Source: Halovenus sp.
GTDB lineage: Archaea; Halobacteriota; Halobacteria; Halobacteriales; Haloarculaceae
Direction of reading: 5' to 3'
Length of the DNA stretch: 11,600 bases
Assembly: GCA_003551265.1 (NCBI GenBank)
Contig: PUMG01000040.1
Location: 1-11,600, forward strand
A program made the translations under genes and the position numbers. Positions 5,948 through 11,600 of the stretch are shown one piece after another (positions within the stretch are counted from its first letter, which is position 1; each line of letters opens with the position of its first letter). The notes under the pieces were generated by a model. It saw only the letters and a list, made by a program, of their open reading frames with translations. It did no database searches and was not told the DNA's origin.

Positions 5948-7351
5948 TTATAGGAGTCGTTCGGGCAGAGGGTATCCTTTCTCTGTTACCCACTCACCGA
6001 CGGGGTAGAGGTTCAACACCAGCGCACTGAAAAGCCCGATAAGAAAGCCGAACGAAAGGCCCAGCAGGTGGCCGACGACGGTATACTGTGAGACGGATTC
6101 CCCCTCTGGGACGACACCAATCGCAAAGATTGCGTACAGCCCTCCGAGAACGCAGGCTGTGACGACCGCTTCGAGAACAGGTCGCCAGTCGATATATCCA
6201 CTCCCGTACGAAACACCCATCTCGATGATGAGGGCTCCAACCAGGACGAGCGCTGTGGCGACGAGAAAGACGACACCACTAACGTCCTGCAACAGGAGGG
6301 CGAAACTCGTCGCGGTGAGAGCGGAGAGACAGCCAATCAGCAGGACACTTCGCGGACTGTAGACGAGACGTAACAGCGAGAGAAACGACAGAAACGAGAA
6401 TCCGACGAACGCGGAGACGATACCGGAGAACCCGATCATGAGTGGAATGGGGCCAATAAGAGGTTCGAAAACCCCGTACACAGTGATAACACTCGCTACT
6501 GGAACACACACCAGTATCAACACGAAGGTGAGATAGAACCACTCGGCTGCCACGAGTCGAAGACAGACGAAGTACGTGAGTAGACTCACGAAGAGAAGAC
6601 CCGCCAGGTTGCCATAGAGGTGTGCGTCGTCGACGTGGACGAACGCCGTCGCGTATGCAACCACCGGATTCATCGAGGGACCTCGTGCGAGCAGACGATC
6701 TGATGCGTCAGGGATGAGCGCGTGAATAGCAAACAGAACCACAGCGAGAAGGCTGACCGCGACGACGGCGAAGAAAATCTCTCGGAGTGAGTAGTGGTGT
6801 TCGGGTCTCGCGCTGTGTTTTGCCTGCTCCGCCAGCGTCTCAGTGAACGCTTTTCGTTGCCGTGCTAGCTCCGAAAGGACCTCTCGGTACTGTGGGTTCG
6901 CAAGGAGCGAATCGAGCGTCTGCTCGGCTTCGAGCGCCTGCTTTCGCGAGGTGAGTGCCAGATACTGCTGCAGGTCTTTTTCCAGTACGAGGCGGCGAGA
7001 CATCTCGTCGAGGAGATCGAGCAGTTCCTCTCTCGACACCGGCTTGACGACGTACTCGTCAATGTCGAGTTTCAGCATCTGTGCAGTCGGATCAACCGCG
7101 GAAACCATCGCGACACGGCAGTCGTGACTGCTCTGTCGTATCTCTCCCAGAACGTCATCGCCGGATATACCTGGAAGACGCCGGTCTAGTAACACGATAT
7201 CGACATCTGCGTCGAACAGCTCAAGTGCTTGCTCACCCGTGTAGGCTGTGCGTACATTGTAGTCGTCCTGTAAGAACTCAGTAAAGACATCCGCAATCGG
7301 CCGTTCGTCCTCGACAATCAACACCGTCAGCGTCTCTGATTGCGTGCTCAT
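5948..7351 (-). CDS. REC-HalX-rhomboid fusion: receiver-coupled intramembrane serine protease
   Basis: This 467-residue protein joins a two-component receiver to a rhomboid protease. The REC domain (about 7-118) has acidic D15, phospho-acceptor D56 in VLLDRRLP, S84 and K103 in VVKP, all expected for a phosphorylatable CheY-like fold. A HalX domain (about 119-175) follows with EKDLQQYLALTSRKQALEAE, a helical module normally seen after haloarchaeal REC domains. From 191 on the protein is membrane-embedded with about eight hydrophobic helices. Rhomboid signatures are complete: H239-x4-H244-x3-N248 (FVHVDDAHLYGN), catalytic S309 in GFSG (307-310), and catalytic H428 followed by glycines 431, 435 and 439 (GHLLGLSFGFLIG). 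With REC and HalX in the cytosol the protease would be N-in, as for GlpG-type enzymes. Phosphorylation-controlled cleavage of a membrane substrate is an inference. It is divergent from a photolyase gene, and no kinase is adjacent. Confidence 0.92.
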   Translation of the reverse strand: MSTQSETLTVLIVEDERPIADVFTEFLQDDYNVRTAYTGEQALELFDADVDIVLLDRRLPGISGDDVLGEIRQSSHDCRVAMVSAVDPTAQMLKLDIDEYVVKPVSREELLDLLDEMSRRLVLEKDLQQYLALTSRKQALEAEQTLDSLLANPQYREVLSELARQRKAFTETLAEQAKHSARPEHHYSLREIFFAVVAVSLLAVVLFAIHALIPDASDRLLARGPSMNPVVAYATAFVHVDDAHLYGNLAGLLFVSLLTYFVCLRLVAAEWFYLTFVLILVCVPVASVITVYGVFEPLIGPIPLMIGFSGIVSAFVGFSFLSFLSLLRLVYSPRSVLLIGCLSALTATSFALLLQDVSGVVFLVATALVLVGALIIEMGVSYGSGYIDWRPVLEAVVTACVLGGLYAIFAIGVVPEGESVSQYTVVGHLLGLSFGFLIGLFSALVLNLYPVGEWVTEKGYPLPERLL

Positions 7352-7434
7352 TGCGTCCTTTCCTGTCTCTTGGTGAGAGGGGTGACCGATTCGGTAGCTC
7401 GCAGTTCCGAGACGATGCCGTCGGGGACAGTCAC

Positions 7435-7443
7435 GGTTAATAG
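7435..7443 (-). promoter_or_regulatory. Candidate TATA-like box for the REC-rhomboid gene
   Basis: The minus strand reads CTATTAACC here, the only AT-rich patch on the rhomboid side of the divergent intergenic region. It is about 88 bases before the ATG at 7351, so unlike most genes in the window the transcript would carry a 5' leader of roughly 60 bases. A purine-rich AGGAAAGGA lies just before the ATG. Confidence 0.35.
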
Positions 7444-7465
7444 ACCCGCTACTCCGACAAAAAAC

Positions 7466-7474
7466 CTACTTATG
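7466..7474 (+). promoter_or_regulatory. Candidate TATA-like box for the photolyase gene
   Basis: CTACTTATG is centred at about 7470, predicting transcription from about 7494-7497. That would make the GTG at 7495 a leaderless start and would place the GTG at 7489 just upstream of the transcript, so it bears on the choice of start codon. Confidence 0.4.
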
Positions 7475-7488
7475 TCAGTGGCCGTAGT

Positions 7489-9060
7489 GTGAGTGTGAAA
7501 CCAGTTATCGGTGAGGCCGTCTCCTACGATGTCGAGACCAGTCATCACGTGCCGTGGGTTCTCGGGACGCAACTTACCCTCGACGTCGGACCGCTCGGTC
7601 GTGCCCCAGTGGGGAGTCGAGTGCTGTTGATAGAGGCTCACGAGTTTGCACGTCGCAAACCGTATCACCACGCGAAACTCACGCTCGTCTTTGCCGCGAT
7701 GAGACAGTTCCGCGACCGCCTGCGTCACGAGGGATACGAGGTCGAATACATCAAAGCAGAGCGATTCCGAGACGGACTCGAGCAGTACTTCGAGACGTAT
7801 CCAGACGATACGCTCTTTCTGATGGACTCGCCGAGTTACCGGAGTGGTGAAGCGCTTCGTGAGAGCGGCGAAGCGGAAGGCGGACGTGTCGAAGTGGTTC
7901 CGAACGAACTGTTCGTTGCGACCCAGGAGGCAACCGAGGAGTGGGTGAACAATCGTGCCAGCGAAACGTTCACGCACGAATCGTTCTATCGCTGGATGCG
8001 TCGGAAAAGCGGCGTGCTGATGGACAGCGAGGGACCGACAGGCGGGGAGTGGAACTACGACGACCAGAATCGAGAGTTTCCACCGGCTGAGTGGGACTCA
8101 CCCCCTGTGTACGAACCAGTACACGATGAACTCACACTCGAGACGAGTCGGTGGGTTGACGCTGAGTTCGAGACGTGGGGTGACACCGAGTCGTTCCGCT
8201 GGCCGGTGACCCGAGAACAGGCGCTCTCGCAACTCGAACACGTTCTCGAACACAGATTACCGGCGTTTGGTCCCTATCAGGACGCAATGAGATCTGACGA
8301 CCCGTTGATGGCTCACACGCTGTTGAGTCCCGCACTCAACTGTGGGTTGATACACCCGTGGGAGGTCATCACCCGGGTCGAAGAGGCCTACCACGAGCGT
8401 GCGGGCGTGCCGCTGCACTCTGTAGAGGGAGTCATCCGACAGATTCTGGGGTGGCGAGAGTTCATGCGCGTAGTCTACCGACAGACAATGCCGGAGCTTG
8501 CGGCTGCCAATCAACTCGGGGCGAGTGCGAATCTGCCAGCGTTCTACTGGAGTGGTGACACAGACATGGCGTGTGTCCGTGGATGCGTCGAAGACGTCAG
8601 ACAGCAGGGATACTCACACCACATCCAGCGGCTGATGGTACTCTCGAACTTTGCGACACTGTGGGGAGTCGAACCACAGCAACTCAACGAGTGGTTCCAC
8701 GCCACATACGTCGACGCCTACCACTGGGTGACGACGCCGAACGTTATCGAGATGGGGAGCTACGCCCACGGCGTGTTCGCGACGAAGCCGTACGTCTCCT
8801 CGGCGAACTACATCGACAAGATGAGTGATTACTGTGAGCAGTGTACGTATTCGAAGAACGAGAACAGTGGTGAAGATGCCTGCCCGTTCAACGCGCTGTA
8901 CTGGGAGTTTCTCGAACGACACGAGGACGTGCTCCGTTCGAACCACCGAATGGGATTGATGTACGGTCACGTCGACAGAAAACGTGATTCCGGAGCGATG
9001 GAAGAGCTGGCAGAACGAGTCGGAGAGTTACGAGAGATGGAAGCCGAGGGAACACTTTGA
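7489..9060 (+). CDS. Fe-S cluster photolyase/cryptochrome (PhrB/CryB-like, deoxyribodipyrimidine photolyase-related)
   Basis: This 523-residue flavoprotein belongs to the iron-sulfur bacterial cryptochrome/photolyase group, whose characterised member PhrB repairs (6-4) photoproducts with blue light. The N-terminal alpha/beta domain starts WVLGTQLTLDVGPL (23-36) and continues IEAHEFARRKPYHHAKL and MRQFRDRLR (71-79). The FAD domain includes FGPYQDAM (260-267), LLSPALNCGLIHP (278-290), VIRQILGWREF (315-325) and YSHHIQRLMVLSNFA (375-389), with the His pair thought to matter for (6-4) repair. Candidate cluster ligands are C362, C449, C452 and C465; the 3- and 13-residue spacings match those I recall for PhrB. 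The start is GTG at 7489 or GTG at 7495, the latter favoured by the TATA spacing; the next in-frame Met is residue 71, inside the conserved core. It is divergent from the REC-rhomboid gene and ends 56 bases before a convergent tRNA. Confidence 0.92.
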   Translation: MSVKPVIGEAVSYDVETSHHVPWVLGTQLTLDVGPLGRAPVGSRVLLIEAHEFARRKPYHHAKLTLVFAAMRQFRDRLRHEGYEVEYIKAERFRDGLEQYFETYPDDTLFLMDSPSYRSGEALRESGEAEGGRVEVVPNELFVATQEATEEWVNNRASETFTHESFYRWMRRKSGVLMDSEGPTGGEWNYDDQNREFPPAEWDSPPVYEPVHDELTLETSRWVDAEFETWGDTESFRWPVTREQALSQLEHVLEHRLPAFGPYQDAMRSDDPLMAHTLLSPALNCGLIHPWEVITRVEEAYHERAGVPLHSVEGVIRQILGWREFMRVVYRQTMPELAAANQLGASANLPAFYWSGDTDMACVRGCVEDVRQQGYSHHIQRLMVLSNFATLWGVEPQQLNEWFHATYVDAYHWVTTPNVIEMGSYAHGVFATKPYVSSANYIDKMSDYCEQCTYSKNENSGEDACPFNALYWEFLERHEDVLRSNHRMGLMYGHVDRKRDSGAMEELAERVGELREMEAEGTL

Positions 9061-9116
9061 TGCACACGTCCAGACAGACACATCGTCAGCGAGCTCTGTC
9101 GACCGATATAAGAGAG

Positions 9117-9191
9117 TGGGTTGGCCAGGATTTGAACCTGGGACCTTCGCCGTGTGAAGGCGACGTCATAACCAGTCTAGACCACCAACCC
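9117..9191 (-). tRNA. tRNA-Val (anticodon CAC)
   Basis: The minus strand folds as a full 75-base cloverleaf. The 5' acceptor GGGTTGG (9185-9191) pairs with CCAACCC (9118-9124), followed by discriminator A at 9117; no CCA is encoded. The D arm GTC...GAC contains CTGGTT. The anticodon stem TCGCC/GGCGA encloses the loop TTCACAC, giving anticodon CAC (Val, GUG codons). The T arm reads CCAGG-TTCAAAT-CCTGG. No intron is seen. It is convergent with the photolyase gene. Confidence 0.95.
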
Positions 9192-9217
9192 GCACCTGTT
9201 GCTACCGTGGCACCCAA

Positions 9218-9227
9218 CTTAAGAATT
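9218..9227 (-). promoter_or_regulatory. TATA-like box for tRNA-Val
   Basis: The minus strand reads ATTCTTAAG with AT-rich flanks, centred about 31 bases before the first base of the mature tRNA. That is a normal position for an archaeal tRNA promoter with a leader of a few bases. Confidence 0.5.
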
Positions 9228-9286
9228 ATCTTTGCTTTCGCTCTCTCCGGTACGCTCGTTCGAAACGCCTGGTACGATACTCTCTC

Positions 9287-9919
9287 TCAGTAGTGACGGA
9301 ACAGGAGCTGTCGTACGTCGTCTCTGGTTCGCGCCCCGGTGGTTGTTCCATCGGGAAGATCGACCTCGTATGGCTCCTCTCCGGACGTGCTCTCGCGCCA
9401 CTTGTCGTCGTGCTGGTCAAGTAACTGGTTCGCGACTGCCAGCGGCCCACCCTGCTGTATACGGTGTTCGCTCTCTGATTTGTGTTCTTTTCTGCTCTCG
9501 TCTCTCTCGTCGGCGTCTCCGCTCGACATCTCTGCACTCTCCGTTTCCGTGTCCGTTTTGGTGTCCGTTTCTCCCTGTTCGCGGTCATCAGCCTCGATAG
9601 CTCGGAGACGGTCTGCGAACGCTGTGGGACCGAGTTCTCGCAGGAGTTGACCACGCATCTCGTCGGCGCTGATGCCACTCCCGGGAACGCCCTCTATCTC
9701 GCTGGCAATCTGCTGTAGCTCGGGAAACTCTGCGGTTGCGATGTAGTCGCAGGCTCGCTCAGATTTCTGCTCTCCTGGTGGTGTGTACGTATCGAGGAGG
9801 TACTCCAGGGCATCCGCAGGTCGCGACCGTCCGTACGTGTCGACGAACGCTTCCTCGACCTCTCGGCGCACTCGTTCGAGACGTTCGGTTTGTTCTTCGG
9901 TGACGGTAATCTCTGGCAT
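9287..9919 (-). CDS. Uncharacterised haloarchaeal protein with ribbon-helix-helix-like N-terminus and acidic linker
   Basis: This 210-residue protein has three parts. The N-terminus (1-45) has a strand (EITVTEE), a helix (ERLERVRREVEEAF) and a second helix (RPADALEYLLDTY), an order resembling ribbon-helix-helix DNA-binding domains, though the basic strand residues usual for DNA contact are missing. A helical region at 57-110 includes MRGQLLRELGPTAFADRLRAIE. Residues about 110-153 are a low-complexity linker rich in Asp, Glu, Thr, Ser and Lys, probably disordered. The C-terminal part (155-210) contains QLLDQHDDKW and ends VRQLLFRHY, suggesting a second small folded unit. No enzymatic motif is visible. 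A TATA-like patch at 9944-9953 places the start at the ATG at 9919. Function is unknown; regulator is a guess from the N-terminus only. Confidence 0.75.
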   Translation of the reverse strand: MPEITVTEEQTERLERVRREVEEAFVDTYGRSRPADALEYLLDTYTPPGEQKSERACDYIATAEFPELQQIASEIEGVPGSGISADEMRGQLLRELGPTAFADRLRAIEADDREQGETDTKTDTETESAEMSSGDADERDESRKEHKSESEHRIQQGGPLAVANQLLDQHDDKWRESTSGEEPYEVDLPDGTTTGARTRDDVRQLLFRHY

Positions 9920-9943
9920 TACGCCGATAGACGAAACCGGGGG

Positions 9944-9953
9944 TCATAGTACC
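9944..9953 (-). promoter_or_regulatory. TATA-like box for the acidic-linker protein gene
   Basis: The minus strand reads GGTACTATGA, centred about 29 bases before the ATG at 9919, the usual distance for a leaderless haloarchaeal transcript. The sequence is only moderately AT-rich. Confidence 0.35.
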
Positions 9954-10033
9954 GACGCTTGTCAAGAGTGATATTTTCCCGAAGAGGAGGTCACAACCAC
10001 ACCTTGAATACGACGCCAGACAGATATTGTGGT

Positions 10034-10396
10034 ATGCGCTGTCCACGCTGTGACGCGACCCTCGTGACGTTCGTCATCGAGAGTGCAGACCAGTCTGCAG
10101 TTGTCTGTGAGTCCTGTGGTTTCGCCGGCGTGCCCACTTCTCATCACCCCGACGAACTGGACATCGAGTCCTGGGAACAGGCGTTTGCACGCCTCGACCA
10201 GATGCAGTGGTCCCCCGAACAGAGCTGTGAGACGGGACGAACGGCAGCAGTGTCCCTTCCCGCAACGTCCGAGCGTTCTGACCTCGACTTCGACGAGCTA
10301 GCGGCATCGGTACCGGTTGTCGCTTCAGTACGAAACGACCAGTCCAGCAGCGAGAAACCGACAGACGAACGCTCGGACGACGGCAGTCGAAAGTGA
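10034..10396 (+). CDS. Zinc-ribbon protein with disordered acidic C-terminus (120 residues)
   Basis: The N-terminus carries a four-Cys zinc ribbon: C3-x2-C6 (MRCPRCDATL) and C25-x2-C28 (VVCESCGFAG), with strand-forming residues between, as in TFIIS/TFIIB-type ribbons. Residues 40-56 (ELDIESWEQAFARLDQM) form a probable acidic helix. From about 60 the chain becomes Ser, Asp and Glu rich and looks disordered, ending TDERSDDGSRK. Such proteins are frequent in haloarchaea, some with roles in transcription or protein contacts; nothing here fixes the function. The start is taken at the ATG at 10034 because the ribbon begins at residue 3, and a weak TATA-like TTGAATA lies about 27 bases upstream. Its stop (10394-10396) abuts the stop of the convergent actin gene with no gap. 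Confidence 0.78.
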   Translation: MRCPRCDATLVTFVIESADQSAVVCESCGFAGVPTSHHPDELDIESWEQAFARLDQMQWSPEQSCETGRTAAVSLPATSERSDLDFDELAASVPVVASVRNDQSSSEKPTDERSDDGSRK

Positions 10397-11428
10397 CTAC
10401 TCGCTGGCTTCTGGAGTCGTCTCTCCGGACTGGCGTTCGGCCATTGCGCGTTGTTCTTCCGAGCGTGCGGCGACGAGTGCACCCTGAGCAACGCTGTACA
10501 TCGGATTCTCAGCCCGGCGGACACCGCTGATAGAGAACGGAACGTTGGCCTCGTTGAGTCGCTCGGCGAACAGCTCTTCGAATCCATCGGGACTCGCCGT
10601 CCCTCCTGTCACGACGACTGGCACGTCGAGGTCCTCTTCGACATCCTCGTCGTCGACTTCCTTGATGACGTTCTGGATGACGTAATCGAGCAGGTTATCG
10701 TAGTAGATGCTGAGTGCTCCTTCGACGCCGCCGACGTCAGTTTCGAAATCGAGCGCAAAGTCGTCCTCTTTGACGGAGGTCACCTTGTCGACGGGAGTGC
10801 CGGTCGCCTGTGCACTTTTCTCGTCGATCCAGTCTCCACCACGAGCGATGGAGAACTTCATTACGGGAACAGCGTAATACGACAGACAGACGTTCGTCAT
10901 CCCGGCACCGAAACTGATGCCAAGACCTGTAAAGTTGTGGTCGGCGAGTTCCGAGTAGATGACTGCCATCCCCTCGTTGATTGGCTCGGGCTGATAGCCC
11001 ATCGAGCCGAGCAGAGATTCGATCGTCTTCTGGTGATACAGCGTCGAGACATCCTCGTCGATGGGGTCGGCAGGGACCGAAAAGAACAGCAACTCCTCTG
11101 GTGACTGCGGTTGGCCGACTACCTGTTCGGTGATGAGTTTTATCATCGGAATCGCTGACTTTTCATCACTGGAGAGAATGCCTGCCTGCATCGGTCGGCG
11201 GGTCTCCTCGTTGAATATGTTCGCGAAGTTCAGTGCATCGTCACCGACGATGTACACTTTGTCATCCTTACGGATGTGTAACACATCGCTCCGGGACAGC
11301 ATCTGGTCCGCCATGTCACTGTAGTCTATCTCGACGAACGAGTTCCGTTGCTGTACGAACACTGTCTCGTCTCCTTCCTGTCGTGACGAGAGGATGTTCA
11401 TCGTCCCAACGTCTAGGCCTTGTGCCAT
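10397..11428 (-). CDS. Actin-superfamily filament protein (salactin-like)
   Basis: This 343-residue protein has the actin/ParM/MreB ATPase layout and resembles salactin, the dynamically unstable actin homologue described in Halobacterium. Phosphate loop 1 is LDVGTMNI (5-12). The connect-1 region is [12 protein letters not shown] (150-161). Phosphate loop 2 is [10 protein letters not shown] (171-180), followed by [11 protein letters not shown] (196-206). The adenosine motif is [13 protein letters not shown] (271-283). The C-terminal region has [12 protein letters not shown] (310-321), then a charged tail. Oddly, loop 2 has Ser172 where actins usually have the Asp of DxGxG. The start is taken at the ATG at 11428, because a T-rich box centred about 26 bases upstream predicts a leaderless transcript beginning there; a GTG at 11437 would add three residues. 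It should form cytosolic filaments involved in growth, shape or DNA positioning (inferred from relatives). Confidence 0.85.
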   Translation of the reverse strand: MAQGLDVGTMNILSSRQEGDETVFVQQRNSFVEIDYSDMADQMLSRSDVLHIRKDDKVYIVGDDALNFANIFNEETRRPMQAGILSSDEKSAIPMIKLITEQVVGQPQSPEELLFFSVPADPIDEDVSTLYHQKTIESLLGSMGYQPEPINEGMAVIYSELADHNFTGLGISFGAGMTNVCLSYYAVPVMKFSIARGGDWIDEKSAQATGTPVDKVTSVKEDDFALDFETDVGGVEGALSIYYDNLLDYVIQNVIKEVDDEDVEEDLDVPVVVTGGTASPDGFEELFAERLNEANVPFSISGVRRAENPMYSVAQGALVAARSEEQRAMAERQSGETTPEASE

Positions 11429-11448
11429 GAGGTGCACTACAGAGAGGA

Positions 11449-11460
11449 ACTAAAAAAATC
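11449..11460 (-). promoter_or_regulatory. TATA-like box for the actin gene
   Basis: The minus strand reads GATTTTTTTAGT, centred about 26 bases before the ATG at 11428. The same A/T run would serve weakly in the opposite direction, toward the ATG at 11489, about 35 bases away. Confidence 0.5.
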
Positions 11461-11488
11461 TACGCCATCACTCCCACGTTTCGATACA

Positions 11489-11600
11489 ATGGAACAGTCG
11501 GTTACCGGAACAGTCGATTACCGGAACAGTCGATTACCGGAACAGTCGATTACCGGAACAGTCGATTACCGGAACAGTCGATTACCGGAACAGTCGGTCA
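11489..11600 (+). CDS. Possible start of a repeat-encoded protein, running off the window (speculative)
   Basis: An ATG at 11489, just before the tandem array, opens a frame that stays open to the last base (37 codons). Because the DNA unit is 16 bp, the frame passes through all three phases and encodes a 16-residue period, EQSVTGTVDYRNSRLP, then EQSITGTVDYRNSRLP. The predicted peptide is polar, with no signal sequence. The A/T run at 11451-11458 lies about 35 bases upstream and could serve as a TATA box. The repeats may equally be non-coding DNA with an accidental open frame, and the peptide is less acidic than its neighbours. I cannot see the rest of the gene, so this is only a candidate. 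Confidence 0.3.
   Translation, partial: MEQSVTGTVDYRNSRLPEQSITGTVDYRNSRLPEQSV
11491..11600. repeat. 16-bp tandem repeat array (six full units plus a partial seventh at the window edge)
   Basis: Units begin at 11491, 11507, 11523, 11539, 11555, 11571 and 11587. The core unit is GGAACAGTCGATTACC. Units 2-6 are identical; unit 1 has G in place of A at position 11 (GTCGGTTACC), and the last, incomplete unit shares that G and then diverges (GTCGGTCA). There is no spacer, so it is not a CRISPR array. The centre AGTCGATT is an imperfect palindrome. The array starts 62 bases before the actin ATG and about 30 bases beyond its TATA-like box, and may continue past the window. Confidence 0.95.

Noticed and set aside
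7348..7434. A 28-codon GTG-initiated minus-strand frame whose TGA overlaps the rhomboid ATG (ATGA), a possible leader peptide.
   Set aside because: The candidate TATA box at 7435-7443 would start transcription near 7412, inside this frame, so the GTG would not be on the mRNA. No ribosome-binding site or recognisable product.
7348..7977. Longer minus-strand open frame antisense to the 5' end of the photolyase gene.
   Set aside because: Shadow frame of a gene with clear protein signatures; its predicted product is not acidic and matches no family.
9117..9191. tRNA-Val as an integration (att) site for a mobile element.
   Set aside because: No second copy of the tRNA 3' end and no integrase gene is visible in the window.
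10451..11104. Plus-strand open frame opposite the actin gene.
   Set aside because: Shadow of the actin gene, which carries the ATPase signatures; no promoter and no family resemblance.
11491..11600. CRISPR array interpretation of the 16-bp repeats.
   Set aside because: The units are contiguous with no variable spacers and are too short for a CRISPR repeat-spacer pattern.

Overview
The window looks like chromosomal DNA from a halophilic archaeon (class Halobacteria). The predicted proteins are rich in Asp and Glu. Most genes have an archaeal TATA-like box about 25-33 bases before the start codon, so their transcripts are probably leaderless. Several families are typically haloarchaeal: a HalX domain, a salactin-type actin, a multi-PAS histidine kinase of the haloarchaeal kind, and very small CxxC proteins. 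Genus cannot be fixed from the sequence.

Layout. 1-231 (+) is the C-terminal end of an AI-2E/PerM-family membrane protein. 412-3033 (-) is a two-gene unit: a triple-PAS histidine kinase followed, 21 bases later, by a class I SAM methyltransferase. Divergent from the kinase is 3137-3721 (+), a KaiC/RAD55-like protein with a ruined P-loop, then a 52-residue double-CxxC protein (3812-3970, +). Convergent to that is a phosphohexomutase of the GlmM/phosphomannomutase family (3998-5332, -). Next is an unrecognised 139-residue acidic protein (5422-5841, +). 5948-7351 (-) encodes a response-regulator receiver domain, a HalX domain and a complete rhomboid intramembrane protease in one polypeptide. Divergent from it is an Fe-S-type photolyase/cryptochrome (7489-9060, +), followed by tRNA-Val(CAC) on the minus strand (9117-9191). 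The right end has a protein with a ribbon-helix-helix-like N-terminus and an acidic linker (9287-9919, -), a zinc-ribbon protein (10034-10396, +) and a salactin-like actin homologue (10397-11428, -). Upstream of the actin gene is a 16-bp tandem repeat array that continues past the window edge.

How the genes may work together. The most striking item is the REC-HalX-rhomboid fusion. The phosphorylatable Asp of the receiver and the Ser/His catalytic dyad of the protease are all present, which suggests a membrane protease switched by a two-component phosphorelay. No histidine kinase lies beside it. The kinase at 1129-3033 has no response regulator beside it and is one possible partner (inference only). 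The fusion shares a 137-bp divergent intergenic region with a DNA-repair or light-sensing flavoprotein, so a stress or light link is conceivable.

The second unusual item is the 16-bp tandem array (11491 to the window end), next to the actin promoter. It is open in all three frames on the plus strand, carries stops on the minus strand, and is preceded by an ATG. It could therefore be a regulatory or centromere-like iteron array, or the start of a repeat-bearing gene whose frame would change with copy number. No stretch longer than 300 bases lacks a gene.
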